A DNA stretch of 34,420 nt from IMG/VR virus record IMGVR_UViG_3300032156_001464, positions 1 through 34,420 of that record, one strand, 5' to 3'. Made by a program: the position numbers and the translations under genes. Shown in pieces: positions 24,521 to 34,001 of this stretch. Positions within the stretch are counted from its first letter, which is position 1; each line of letters starts with the position of its first letter. The DNA is from a virus. The notes under the pieces were generated by a model, which ran no database searches, was not told the DNA's origin, and saw only the letters and a program-made list of their open reading frames with translations.

Positions 24521-25789
24521 ATGCCAGAAAAAGATCAATATTTTGCTCCTGCTAGATCTTATGATGTAGAATTAAAAATAAAAGGAAAAGACTATTCACA
24601 AGATCTCGGCGAATTTAAAATAGTTTCTTCATTAAGTTCCGGATATCCAAACGTATTTCTAACTCTAAGTTTAGATCCGAATGATATTTTGATTAACAAT
24701 CTTCTAGGTGAAGATTCAATAAGTTTAAGAATTACTTTATTAAAAGAAGATGGTATTCCAGGAGAAAGAGTAGATTTTGATCTTCTTTATTTAAAGTCTG
24801 ACTTTCAATTTGCTGATAAATCACAAGCTCCAGTACATGTTCAAAAAGATAGAACAATTATTCCGATAACAACGTTGGTTAGATCCCCATATAAAACTAT
24901 GACTACTCTAGTTAATGACGTATTTATTGGAATGAGAATGCGAGATATTTTAAATAGTTTGGTCTCAAGGACGGGTGCTAAATTAAAATATGATATTGAT
25001 GGAGAAAATCAAAATGTAGTAGATCAAGTTTGTATCCCTCCAACAACATTATATAAAATTATTAAAGAATATAATCAAGGAAATAGTGATGTTTTTGATG
25101 GATACTTAGATGGAAGATTTGGATTATTTGATGGAGTTCCAGGAATATTCTGTCAACATGATAATACGATTTATATAAAAAATCTTACTGCAAAATTACG
25201 AAAAAATCAGACGTTTACAATGTATCAATTCGCAAGTGATAGTAGCAAAGAAACGTTTGATATGATAATGAAGGAAACTAATACCGAAAATGCTTATTAT
25301 ACTTATGATCCAGTTGATAGTGACTACGCAGGAAACGCTCGTTTTGGTTCGATTGCTTCAAGTATAATAAATATAGTAAAACCAAATAATACTTTGTTCT
25401 CTACAATATCTCAAGAATTAAAAGATGTTGCAAAAAAATATGCTCTAACATATCAAAACTCAAATTTACCTATTGACTCAGGAATTGAAAGAACAAGATA
25501 TTATAATGAAGATACTGGATATAATAAATCACGAACTCAATTCAATGCAAGATTTGGAAGAAAACTATCAGACTTAGCAACTCTTGGAATTAATATAGAA
25601 AGAAACCTTCCAATTCTTCCACTTTTAAATGTTGGAGAATGTGTCAAATTTAAACCACTCGTTTTAGATTATATATCTCTTGAAGGAAAATATATTTTAT
25701 GGAGTTCAGCTTTAAATTTTACTTATAGTAGAAGTGGTTGGGAAACAACTGCAAGAGTAAATCTTGTTAGAACCAACAAAAAGATTTAA
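24521..25789 (+). CDS. Virion protein, probable baseplate-hub/tail-D-like
   Basis: A 422-residue beta-rich protein. The ATG at 24521 follows AAGGGA; the in-frame ATG at 24464 lies inside the terminator. Features recalling tail hub proteins: an N-terminal strand pattern YDVELKIKGKDYSQDLGEF, a middle segment with MRMRDILNSLV, and a C-terminal beta domain ending ALNFTYSRSGWETTARVNLV, like the closing strands of gp27/gpD-type hubs. No enzymatic motif. It is followed by the 211-base intergenic stretch and the terminase. The hub identity is inference from style and context; a structure-based search would decide. Confidence 0.55.
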   Translation: MPEKDQYFAPARSYDVELKIKGKDYSQDLGEFKIVSSLSSGYPNVFLTLSLDPNDILINNLLGEDSISLRITLLKEDGIPGERVDFDLLYLKSDFQFADKSQAPVHVQKDRTIIPITTLVRSPYKTMTTLVNDVFIGMRMRDILNSLVSRTGAKLKYDIDGENQNVVDQVCIPPTTLYKIIKEYNQGNSDVFDGYLDGRFGLFDGVPGIFCQHDNTIYIKNLTAKLRKNQTFTMYQFASDSSKETFDMIMKETNTENAYYTYDPVDSDYAGNARFGSIASSIINIVKPNNTLFSTISQELKDVAKKYALTYQNSNLPIDSGIERTRYYNEDTGYNKSRTQFNARFGRKLSDLATLGINIERNLPILPLLNVGECVKFKPLVLDYISLEGKYILWSSALNFTYSRSGWETTARVNLVRTNKKI

Positions 25790-25934
25790 CCTTCAGTGAG
25801 GCCCAGCCTCACCAAAGGTCTCAAAGGAATATTATAAAAAAGGAGGGGAGTCTTCCCCATAACATACTACCCCCAGTACTGCAGGGTCAGACAAATCAAG
25901 TTCCGAAAAATTAGAATGCATGTTTTCCCTCCTG
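25789..25934 (+). other. Structured intergenic region with SD-like and anti-SD-like complementary strings
   Basis: Within the gene-free 25790-26000. Hairpin one: acctt-ca-gtgaggc-cca-gcctcac-ca-aaggt (25789-25819). Hairpin two: gggga-gtct-tcccc (25845-25858). A long-range pair joins aggaggg (25841-25847) with ccctcct (25927-25933), extendable with G-T pairs. The aggagggg looks like a perfect ribosome binding site yet no ORF follows it. This could be an untranslated leader, a small RNA or a terminator set; none has a T-tract. Confidence 0.45.
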
Positions 25935-25984
25935 TATTATTTAATAATTAATATATATAGAATACTATTTTTATAAGAACAAAA
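25935..25984 (+). promoter_or_regulatory. Possible promoter region for the terminase operon
   Basis: An almost pure A/T block (gtattatttaataattaat, then atatatagaatact and tttttataag) precedes the AAAGGAG and ATG of the terminase gene. A -10-like tatagaat can be picked out, but no convincing -35 box or known phage-specific motif is seen. The call rests on position between two transcription blocks. Confidence 0.3.
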
Positions 25985-26000
25985 ATGAAAGGAGTATCTT

Positions 26001-27662
26001 ATGGTAGCAGCTATAAGCGCACAAACACAAACCAAAATTGGAGCGGCAGATAAGTATGTAGCTGAATACCTCCATTGTAAAAAAGATTTCGAATTCTTTT
26101 GTAATAATTATATTTACATAGAACTTCCAGGAAAAGATGTTCACTTGCATCCATATAGAAAACAATTAGAATTAATTGATTTAATTGAAAAAGATCACTA
26201 TGTTCTAGTTCTAAAAAGTAGACAAATTGGAATATCAACTATAACACAAGCCTACGCTGCTTGGTTAACAATATTTTTTGATAACACAGTTATTGGTATT
26301 ATTTCAAAAGATGGTAAAGAAGCTACAGACTTTGCTAGAGCAATTAGAGGAATGATCGAAAAGCTTCCTGATTGGATGAAACCGCCAAGAGGAGTATTAG
26401 GGCGAGGATTTGCTAAAAGAACAGAACAGTCGTTTATTTTAACTAATGGTAGTAAAGTATTTGCTTCACCAGTTAATCCAAACCAGCCAGATAAAACTCT
26501 TCGTGGTAAAGCAATAACTTTGTTAGTTATAGACGAAGCAGCATATGTTAACTATATTGAAAGTGCATGGACTAGTATGGTTCCTGCTCTTTCTACCAAC
26601 CAAATGCAAGCTAGAAAAAATAATATTCCTTTTGGAACAGTTGTTTTATCAACTCCAAATAAAACAGTTGGTGTTGGACAATGGTATTTTAAAAGATATC
26701 AAAGATCTATTAGTGGTGATGATATTTTTAAACCATTTATTATTCATTATAAAATGATACCAGAATTAGCTGAAGATCCAACCTGGTATAAAACTCAATG
26801 TGAGTTATTTGAGCACGACCATAGAAAAATAGCTCAAGAATTAGAGTTAAAATTCTTACCATCTGAAGGATCATTCTTTGATGCTGTTACAATAGAAAAA
26901 GTTCAAAATTCTGTTATTCAACCCATACAAAAATTAAAGTTATATAATGGTGAAATATGGAAGTTTGCTAATGGAATTCCTGGTAGATATTATATACTTG
27001 GAGTAGATACTGCGCCAGAACATGGAGAAGATAAATCAGCAATTTCAGTATGGGATTATGAAACTCTTGAACAAGTTTGGGAGTATCAAGGTAAATGCAA
27101 AGTACTTGACTTTGTTAAAGTTGTAAAAGTTGCAGCAACTGAATATCCTGGTCTATTAGTTATAGAATCTAATTCATATGGAAATCAAGTTGTTGAAAAT
27201 ATGTATCATAGTGAATATGGTACTATGGTATATAAAGAAACTAGAGGTAGACAAACACAATTTCCAGGAATTTCAACTAATTCAAAAACAAGACCATTAA
27301 TGATAGATGCTTTATATTCTTATATAACTCAATATCCAGAGATAGTTAAATCTGAGCGTTTAGCTTTAGAGTTAGCTGGTTTAGTTACTAAAACAAACGG
27401 AAGAGTAGAAGGTGATTCTGGTTGTAGAGATGACATAGCATTTTCTACTTCAGTATGTTTTTATGTTAGAAAGTATGATCCTCCAGTAATGATTAATATG
27501 ATGCAAAATCAAGTTATGGAACAAGAGTTAAAAGATATTGTTGATTACAATACTGAAAAACGATTTGAGTTCAATAATGAAGATATTCTTGCAGCTGTAA
27601 AAGAAAAGTTTAATGAATATCAAGGATTCACTGACGTTTTAAAAATGTATGATAGGAAATAG
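26001..27662 (+). CDS. terL: Large terminase subunit (DNA packaging ATPase/nuclease)
   Basis: Motor that translocates and cuts concatemeric DNA at the prohead portal. ATPase: a deviant Walker A LKSRQIGIST with K72 at the front instead of the usual GK(T/S), Walker B LLVIDEAAYV near 173-182, and coupling motif VLSTPN. RNase H-like nuclease: D336 in LGVDTAPEHG, E389 in LLVIESNSYG and D477/D478 in CRDDIAFST, with spacing close to T4 gp17 (D401, E458, D542). 553 aa. AAAGGAG precedes the ATG. It is followed nine bases later by an HExxH protein. No small terminase is recognised nearby. Confidence 0.93.
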   Translation: MVAAISAQTQTKIGAADKYVAEYLHCKKDFEFFCNNYIYIELPGKDVHLHPYRKQLELIDLIEKDHYVLVLKSRQIGISTITQAYAAWLTIFFDNTVIGIISKDGKEATDFARAIRGMIEKLPDWMKPPRGVLGRGFAKRTEQSFILTNGSKVFASPVNPNQPDKTLRGKAITLLVIDEAAYVNYIESAWTSMVPALSTNQMQARKNNIPFGTVVLSTPNKTVGVGQWYFKRYQRSISGDDIFKPFIIHYKMIPELAEDPTWYKTQCELFEHDHRKIAQELELKFLPSEGSFFDAVTIEKVQNSVIQPIQKLKLYNGEIWKFANGIPGRYYILGVDTAPEHGEDKSAISVWDYETLEQVWEYQGKCKVLDFVKVVKVAATEYPGLLVIESNSYGNQVVENMYHSEYGTMVYKETRGRQTQFPGISTNSKTRPLMIDALYSYITQYPEIVKSERLALELAGLVTKTNGRVEGDSGCRDDIAFSTSVCFYVRKYDPPVMINMMQNQVMEQELKDIVDYNTEKRFEFNNEDILAAVKEKFNEYQGFTDVLKMYDRK

Positions 27663-27671
27663 GAGATAGAA

Positions 27672-28598
27672 ATGGATAATGTTATTACATTCGATGAGCA
27701 ACTTTTAAATGAAACCTTTTTTATGCCATTTGGTCTATATGTAGTTGCAGAACTAGGAAGTCAAAAACTATATGGGTCTGCAAAACTAAATGCAAAATTT
27801 ATAGAGGCTGTCTCATTTACAGACGCAGGTCAACCAATTACTGGAAAAATAGCAGAATTAGTAGGTGAAACTAAAGTGATACCATGTTTTGTAAATAAGG
27901 GTATTCTTGGTTTTCTTGCTTGGAAAATATTTACACCAATAGGTTATAAATCTATCTTGGCATTCTACACCCAAGAGACCAAAAAGATTTATATTATTCT
28001 TACAAATAATGCTTCTTTACTTTTTGGTTATGCAAACAATATATGGATGACATTATTATTGATACATGAATGTCAACATATGGCAGCACATGATAAACCA
28101 TCTCAATTTATAACAATGTTTTTAGGGGATTTAAATAAATTTTATACCGAATATTTTATGACGTTATTTGATCTTAAAAAAGAACCAGATAACAAGTCTA
28201 TTATATCATTTATTGAAACGATTTCTAAATTTGAACTTCTAGATGGGCCAGAGATAATCAAAAAAGTAAAAGAATTTACTGAAATAAAAGATATTTTAGA
28301 ACAACTAGCAAGCGGAACAAAAATGACGAAACAATCTGTTGAAGATTTAATTGAATTATATAGAACGGCAGTTGTTTCTCTAGCAACAGGAAAATTATTT
28401 GATGATATACCTAATCAATATCGAGCACTAATACCAGTTGTAAAACCTTTATACATTGCTTATAAAAAAGCTTTTGGAATGAAAGGTTTAAATACATTAG
28501 CTATTCAAGAATTAATTTATCCATCAGAAGTAATAGCTATAGCTGCAGAAAGGTTTTTAATTTCTAAAGGCCAGCAAGCAATAAAGCAACTATTGTAA
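27672..28598 (+). CDS. Protein with HExxH zinc-metallopeptidase-like motif
   Basis: A 308-residue protein with LLIHECQHMAAHD at about 129-141 (H132, E133, H136), the classic zincin core preceded by hydrophobic residues. A third zinc ligand cannot be named. It is helical throughout, with a hydrophobic N-terminal half but no signal peptide. The place between terminase and tape-measure-like genes suggests a virion or assembly protein, perhaps a maturation protease, though HExxH alone is a weak predictor. AGGAG before the ATG. Confidence 0.6.
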   Translation: MDNVITFDEQLLNETFFMPFGLYVVAELGSQKLYGSAKLNAKFIEAVSFTDAGQPITGKIAELVGETKVIPCFVNKGILGFLAWKIFTPIGYKSILAFYTQETKKIYIILTNNASLLFGYANNIWMTLLLIHECQHMAAHDKPSQFITMFLGDLNKFYTEYFMTLFDLKKEPDNKSIISFIETISKFELLDGPEIIKKVKEFTEIKDILEQLASGTKMTKQSVEDLIELYRTAVVSLATGKLFDDIPNQYRALIPVVKPLYIAYKKAFGMKGLNTLAIQELIYPSEVIAIAAERFLISKGQQAIKQLL

Positions 28599-28608
28599 GG
28601 AGATTTAG

Positions 28609-31600
28609 ATGGCTAAAGATTATGATCCAAAAAAAATAAACAGTTTATATGGAAAGATGAACCAATCATATAAACAAGATTTCGAAAACTCTAGAAATAT
28701 TGCCGATGAAATTGATTCAGTAAGTAGAAAACATAAACAATCTATGCGAGAATTAAATACTCTTAGAGGTGGATTTGAAGGTGAAACAAATTCTGCTTTT
28801 AGAAAAGTATTTATTGGTTTGGGTAATTCTCTTAATGCTTTAGCTGGTGGAATTAAAAGTATGGCTGCTGCCGGTGCTAATACAATGAGACAATATGGTG
28901 AAGCAATAGGTGAAGATATCAGAATAAACAAACAAAATCTGGTCGCAACTGCATTATCTGGAGCCTCTCCTATATTTGGTTACTTTGCATCAAAATTCAT
29001 GGAAACTGATGTATTTAAGAATGCCGCATCGAGAATTAGAGAAGGTGTTGGTAAAGCATTTAAATTTGGACTATCAAAAATAGGAATAGGTAGAAAAGAA
29101 CCAGATTATGGTGCGATGGGTGGTGACCTATCATATATAAAAGAAAAATTAGATAGAGAATTGCCATCATTACAAAGTGGAGGAATTGTTCAAAAAGGTG
29201 GTATGTTAAAAGTTCATGCTGCCGAGGTTGTAGTACCCGTTGAAAAATTCTATGGAAAAATGGAAAAAGAAAGATCTAGTGAACGAAAGAGTATTCTAAA
29301 AACTTTTGTTGAAGAATGGCAAAATGCTAATAATGAAGAAGAAAAACCTTGGCAAGACAAAGTAGTTGAATTGCTATCAGATTTAAAAATTCAGTTAGTT
29401 GGAACCGGAGGGATTTCAAAATTTAGTCAAGTTTTAACAAAAACTTTAGAGCAACATCCAACTTTTAGAATGATGTATAACTTCGGAAGAGTTCTAACTA
29501 ATACTTTTAAAGCAACTTTAAAATGGTTATTTCAACCTCGTGGTGGTTATGCTAGCAAGGTAAAAAGAGCATCATCAACTGATAATGTATTTGAAAGAAT
29601 AAGTAATCTTTTAGGTTTATTAATAACAGAATTAATGCCAAAAGTTGATGCTATAAATAAAAATTTATTTAGCATAACAGAATCATTTGGTCTTAAAGCG
29701 AAAGGAGCTAAAGATGAAACCTATACTATGTTTGAAAAAATTAAAAAATGGGTTGCAGGTGAAAAACTAGAAAAAGAAAAATCAAAAGGAATTTTTGGTT
29801 ATTTAGTTGATAAACTTGGATTAGATGAACAGGTTCTTGAACAAGCTGGAATAAAATCATTAAAAGATTTAAAGCCTGGAAGTCTGGCTACTAAATTAGG
29901 TGGAGCGGCAGCAATAAAGAAAAGAGCCAGAGAACAATTACAAGAAGCTGCTTCTGACGAAGATAAATTTAAAATTGAAAAACGCTTTTACGCATGGTTG
30001 GCAAGAAGTAAATTTTTAGACGAAGGTGATAAACAACCAGAAACGATAAAAAAAATTGCAGAGAAAAAAGAAAAAATAAAAGAAGAATATAATAAACGTT
30101 ATAAAGAGAAGGTAGACTCGTCAATAACATCTATAAAAACTTACTTAAAAGACCTTGTTAAATTAAAACAAGATCAAGAAGATAGAGAAAAACCTCAATC
30201 TCCAAGTTGGGTTCAATATATAGCAAAAACATTTAAAACAACATATGATGATGCAAAAAGAAGAGTGAAAGATAGTTCTAAAGCTCAAGATACTTTAGAA
30301 AAAATTAGAAAAGAAACAAAAGAAGGACATAAAATTTTTAGTTCAATGCATGGTCTTTTAAAGAAAGGTTTTAGTGGTCTGGGTAGTTCTTTATTATGGA
30401 TTCTTACTACAGGAATTAGTATGTTAAGTAAATTATTATGGAATGCTATAATGTCTATTAAAGATATTATTATGGGTATCTTTACGGGAAAATCTATTGG
30501 AACCAGACTAAGTGAAAGATGGGAAGATGTTAATTATGATTTAAGAGAGAAAAAGAAAATGGAAGGTCATGAAAGAGCAGGATATGAACACGAAAGAAAA
30601 ATGGGACGTCAAGAAAAGCAACGAGGAGCAGAGCAAGGTAAAAAACCATGGTATAGAAAAGCTGGAAGATGGGGAGCAGGAAAAGCAGGAGGTGGTCTAA
30701 AAACTGCTGGTAAATTTTTGGGAAAAGGATTACTTAAAACAAGCGGTATGTTATCTCTTGCAGGTGGAGTTTGGGATCTAATAACTGGGGCACCAAAGGA
30801 ATGGGGAGTTGGTCCTGTTGCTGGTAGAGTAGGAACATTCCTTGGAGGTGAAAGTTCTGGATTATCCGGAGCAGTAATGCAGGGACTTCAAGGGGCATCT
30901 ATTGGAGGAATGATCGGAGGTCCTGTTGGTGCTGCTATAGGTGCAATTATTGGTGGTGGTTTAGGATTTATTGGTGGTGAAAAAATTTCCAAATGGTTAA
31001 GCGGAGTAGGTGATAATACAGAAAAGATAAAAGACATAGCAGAAGAATCTCAAGAATCTCAAGAAGAAAAGCTTAAAAAGATACAAGAAGAAGAAAAAGG
31101 AAAACGAAAAGAATTAGGAACACCTTGGTCAGAATTACAGCAAGCTCAATTTAAAGGAAAATCTCCTCAAGAACAAATGATGCAAATAGCATCTCTAGGT
31201 GCAACAGCTGGACAGTATGAAAATGGTGAATTAGCAAAAGTAAAAATAGGTGATAAATGGTATAATGTTGATGAGCTAACACAAACTCGTGATGGATTGA
31301 AAGATATTGCTTTAGGATCTGGAATAACATCTAAAAATTTATTAGAACAACAACACAATGAACAAATGGCTCTTCTAGATGCTCAAAATTATGCAAATAC
31401 AGAAGTTGCAAAAGTTCTAGTTGAGAAATTAGAAGATGCAACTGAAAAAATGGGAAATGATATAAATATAAATAATACAAAAACTGCAGTTTCAAATAGT
31501 TCAAATGTTATCTCAAATAGAGCAAGTGGAGCAGGAGGTGGTGGAGCAGGAGGTGGTGGTGGTACAGCATCTTCAGCCAATGCCGATGTAAGATGGCTTC

Positions 31601-31620
31601 AAAAATGTGATGTAGCTTAA
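28609..31620 (+). CDS. Tape-measure-like virion protein
   Basis: A 1003-residue protein. A helical N-terminus is followed at about 189-215 by LQSGGIVQKGGMLKVHAAEVVVPVEKF, close to the GGIV...EVVVP elements common in tape measure proteins (the run is split here by position). Long charged helices span 220-650, and a Gly/Ala-rich hydrophobic segment with GGMIGGPVGAAIGAIIGGG near 770-790 may enter or span a membrane during infection. The end carries a GAGGGGAGGGGG tract near 976-990. Order after terminase and before a tail protein fits. It could instead be an internal or baseplate-associated virion protein. AAGGAG precedes the ATG. Confidence 0.6.
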   Translation: MAKDYDPKKINSLYGKMNQSYKQDFENSRNIADEIDSVSRKHKQSMRELNTLRGGFEGETNSAFRKVFIGLGNSLNALAGGIKSMAAAGANTMRQYGEAIGEDIRINKQNLVATALSGASPIFGYFASKFMETDVFKNAASRIREGVGKAFKFGLSKIGIGRKEPDYGAMGGDLSYIKEKLDRELPSLQSGGIVQKGGMLKVHAAEVVVPVEKFYGKMEKERSSERKSILKTFVEEWQNANNEEEKPWQDKVVELLSDLKIQLVGTGGISKFSQVLTKTLEQHPTFRMMYNFGRVLTNTFKATLKWLFQPRGGYASKVKRASSTDNVFERISNLLGLLITELMPKVDAINKNLFSITESFGLKAKGAKDETYTMFEKIKKWVAGEKLEKEKSKGIFGYLVDKLGLDEQVLEQAGIKSLKDLKPGSLATKLGGAAAIKKRAREQLQEAASDEDKFKIEKRFYAWLARSKFLDEGDKQPETIKKIAEKKEKIKEEYNKRYKEKVDSSITSIKTYLKDLVKLKQDQEDREKPQSPSWVQYIAKTFKTTYDDAKRRVKDSSKAQDTLEKIRKETKEGHKIFSSMHGLLKKGFSGLGSSLLWILTTGISMLSKLLWNAIMSIKDIIMGIFTGKSIGTRLSERWEDVNYDLREKKKMEGHERAGYEHERKMGRQEKQRGAEQGKKPWYRKAGRWGAGKAGGGLKTAGKFLGKGLLKTSGMLSLAGGVWDLITGAPKEWGVGPVAGRVGTFLGGESSGLSGAVMQGLQGASIGGMIGGPVGAAIGAIIGGGLGFIGGEKISKWLSGVGDNTEKIKDIAEESQESQEEKLKKIQEEEKGKRKELGTPWSELQQAQFKGKSPQEQMMQIASLGATAGQYENGELAKVKIGDKWYNVDELTQTRDGLKDIALGSGITSKNLLEQQHNEQMALLDAQNYANTEVAKVLVEKLEDATEKMGNDININNTKTAVSNSSNVISNRASGAGGGGAGGGGGTASSANADVRWLQKCDVA

Positions 31621-31630
31621 AGGAGGGAGA

Positions 31631-32878
31631 ATGGATTTTTTAAATAATACAATTGGTTACCCACCACGATCTCACGTTAGTGATACACAAATAATTAATA
31701 GCATGCCAGTGGTTGAAATAACACCATCTAAACCATATTTTGAAAGTGGATTAACATTATTCGCAGTCTTTCCTGATTGGGAAAGATATGAAAAAATTTT
31801 ACGAAATCAAGATACTTCATTTTCTATCCCTAGCAAACCATTACGATTTGCATATATTGCTGATAGTTTTCCAAGTGATTCATTTACTAATGAATATGGA
31901 GAGACGTTCTTACAAAAGATGACAGATGTTGCTTCACAAGGAATTGGGGATTTAGTTCAAATTACAGGAAGTAAGGATATATTTGAAGCTGTTGGAAAAA
32001 CTGGAAAAGGTTTAATGGAATTTGGAGAATCTGTTGGTGGAATGGCAGGAGAACTAGCAAAACAAGGTGGAGGAATGGCTATTTCTGGCGCAGGTTCAAT
32101 GAAGAATTATATTTCAAAAATGGAACAAAGTGATAATAGTTTACGAAAAGCAATTGGTGGAGGTTTGGCTGTTGCTCATGGTTTAGCATCTAATCATAGA
32201 ATAGATTTTCCAATGGTATGGAGAAATAGTTCTTTTACTCCAGCATATTCATTAACAATAAGATTATGGAATCCAAATCCGTCAAATCCTGAGTCATTGG
32301 TGAAATATATTATTTATCCATTAGCAGTAATTTTATGTTTAGCCTTACCAACTACAGAAAATGGTTTCTCATTCAGCTATCCATTTTTTCATACAGTAGT
32401 TTCAAGAGGACTTTTTTCTCTCGATCCTGCTGTTATAACAAATGTTACTGTTACAAAAGGTGGAGATCAACAACAAATTGCTCATAATCAACAATTAGGA
32501 ATGGTTGATGTTAGAATTGATTTTGCTGGATTATTTACAAGTATGGTTCTAGAAGAAAAAGGTAGAGTCCCCGGTGAAAGACCAACACTTAAAAGATATC
32601 TGGATAATTTACGAGGAACAAAATATAATACAACCAGTAGAAAATATTTTAACCAGTTATCAGCAGTTCAATCAGGTATTTCACAAATAGTAGAACTTCC
32701 ACCAGAAGCACTAACTAACAAACAAATGGGAGTAACAGACGAAAAACCATCTCCTGACGTATATAAAGCAAGAGTTGAGTCTAAGAAAGTAACAACAGAA
32801 GCTAAATTAATTAAAAAACCTGTTACCGAACAAGTTTATCCTGAACCTGATTATGAATCTTTTGCAAGCACAGGATAA
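31631..32878 (+). CDS. Tail/baseplate structural protein
   Basis: A 415-residue protein. Residues about 60-190 contain a Gly-rich helical insert (GKTGKGLMEFGESVGGMAGE) between beta-rich parts. A C-terminal beta domain includes LWNPNPSNPES, FSFSYPFFHTVVSRGLFSLD and ITNVTVTKGGDQQQIAHN followed by VDVRIDFAGLF, a pattern seen in virion structural proteins of large myophages, where such strands form a tail-tube or baseplate-like barrel. Family not named with certainty. AGGAGGG precedes the ATG. It ends one base before the stop of the convergent gene. Confidence 0.6.
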   Translation: MDFLNNTIGYPPRSHVSDTQIINSMPVVEITPSKPYFESGLTLFAVFPDWERYEKILRNQDTSFSIPSKPLRFAYIADSFPSDSFTNEYGETFLQKMTDVASQGIGDLVQITGSKDIFEAVGKTGKGLMEFGESVGGMAGELAKQGGGMAISGAGSMKNYISKMEQSDNSLRKAIGGGLAVAHGLASNHRIDFPMVWRNSSFTPAYSLTIRLWNPNPSNPESLVKYIIYPLAVILCLALPTTENGFSFSYPFFHTVVSRGLFSLDPAVITNVTVTKGGDQQQIAHNQQLGMVDVRIDFAGLFTSMVLEEKGRVPGERPTLKRYLDNLRGTKYNTTSRKYFNQLSAVQSGISQIVELPPEALTNKQMGVTDEKPSPDVYKARVESKKVTTEAKLIKKPVTEQVYPEPDYESFASTG

Positions 32879-32879
32879 G

Positions 32880-33998
32880 TTAGCATACTGAGTTTCTAAA
32901 TACTATAGTTATATAGTATGCTAAATATAGATTGATTAAGAATTGAGTTTGAGGGGTAAGTTTTTCATACGTACTTTTATATCTCTTTCTACTAAGAATA
33001 TCTATAAGCAAAATATTAATTTGTTGTTTGAAAAATAATCTAGATCTAGTTCTTTTTACTGACATTAATGTTCTTACATAATCGTAAAAATCTTTTCCAC
33101 ATAATTGGTTAGAAGCAGTCAAACTTTTAACATATAATTTCAAAATAATTCTTAGATTATCAATATATTTAGTATCGCCAATACCACTAGCAATAATTGT
33201 AGCAACCGAACTATTTATTTTACTAAATTCTCTTGCTTCCTCTTGAGCTTTAATATCAACAGTTTTATATACTGCAATTTTTTTAATAATATTTTCTATT
33301 TGTTTGCTAACCTTTTCTGTTACTTCTTTTTGATATGAATTTTCTTCATCTTCTGTAGGTTCTAAAGTAGGTTTGAAACCAGAACCTTCTTTCATTGATT
33401 GATAATATGCTTTTAAGAAACTTCTAGTACTTTGAGCTACTCTATGTCTACTCCCACTAATAAACTTTGCCATTCCATCTAAATCATTTTTTTCTATAAC
33501 TTCAGTCCATTGCCTTATACCTTCCATAGCTAAATAATATAAAGCATTTCCAATTGTTCCTTCTCTAATAAATAGATGATTTTTAGTAAGAATTTCAAGA
33601 GCATATTTAAAAGAGTCTGAAATACAATAATCTAGATTCTGGGATAAATAGTTAGTATAATTTCGTATGTAATGAAATAACATCATATTTTTATATGCTG
33701 CAATATCTCTCTTTTTTAAGAAATATTGCATAAGAAAAATATAAAAATTAGTAATCGGATCAACAATAATATGAAGATTATATTTTTGATATATTGTTCC
33801 TTTCCATTTTCTCTTAGTAAATTCTCTCATATCTGGTTCATTCAAACCACATAAACTTAAAAACTCATAATATTTCTTTTTCAGCTCAGGATAGAAACAA
33901 GGTTCTGCCAACGAACTTAAATTATATGCGACACTTCTATTAAGCTCATGCTTTAATGTTTGATAATCAATCTTTGCTTTTTTAAGTAATTCTTCCAT
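32880..33998 (-). CDS. Hypothetical protein next to baseplate gene
   Basis: A 372-residue, mainly helical, Lys/Tyr-rich protein that I do not recognise. It has no membrane or catalytic motif; a charged linker (TEDEENSYQKEV) lies near the middle. On the minus strand, AAGGTGAT sits eight bases before its ATG, inside the end of the upstream gene, which is only three bases away, so the two are co-transcribed. A structural or assembly role at the baseplate is inferred from position only. Confidence 0.6.
   Translation of the reverse strand: MEELLKKAKIDYQTLKHELNRSVAYNLSSLAEPCFYPELKKKYYEFLSLCGLNEPDMREFTKRKWKGTIYQKYNLHIIVDPITNFYIFLMQYFLKKRDIAAYKNMMLFHYIRNYTNYLSQNLDYCISDSFKYALEILTKNHLFIREGTIGNALYYLAMEGIRQWTEVIEKNDLDGMAKFISGSRHRVAQSTRSFLKAYYQSMKEGSGFKPTLEPTEDEENSYQKEVTEKVSKQIENIIKKIAVYKTVDIKAQEEAREFSKINSSVATIIASGIGDTKYIDNLRIILKLYVKSLTASNQLCGKDFYDYVRTLMSVKRTRSRLFFKQQINILLIDILSRKRYKSTYEKLTPQTQFLINLYLAYYITIVFRNSVC
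32881..32923. other. Inverted repeat at a convergent gene junction
   Basis: tagcatact (32881-32889) and agtatgcta (32915-32923) form a 9-bp stem; an alternative inner hairpin actata-gtta-tatagt overlaps its right arm. It lies in the last codons of the minus-strand gene and starts three bases after the plus-strand stop. No T-tract follows on either strand, so a bidirectional terminator is possible but not shown. Confidence 0.5.
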
Positions 33999-34001
33999 AA
34001 T

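Noticed and set aside
25790-26000. tRNA or tRNA-like gene
   Set aside because: Stems are too short and no cloverleaf, T-loop or CCA-like end can be drawn.
28620-28931. 103-residue minus-strand ORF opposite the tape-measure-like gene
   Set aside because: Antisense shadow inside a long well-supported gene.
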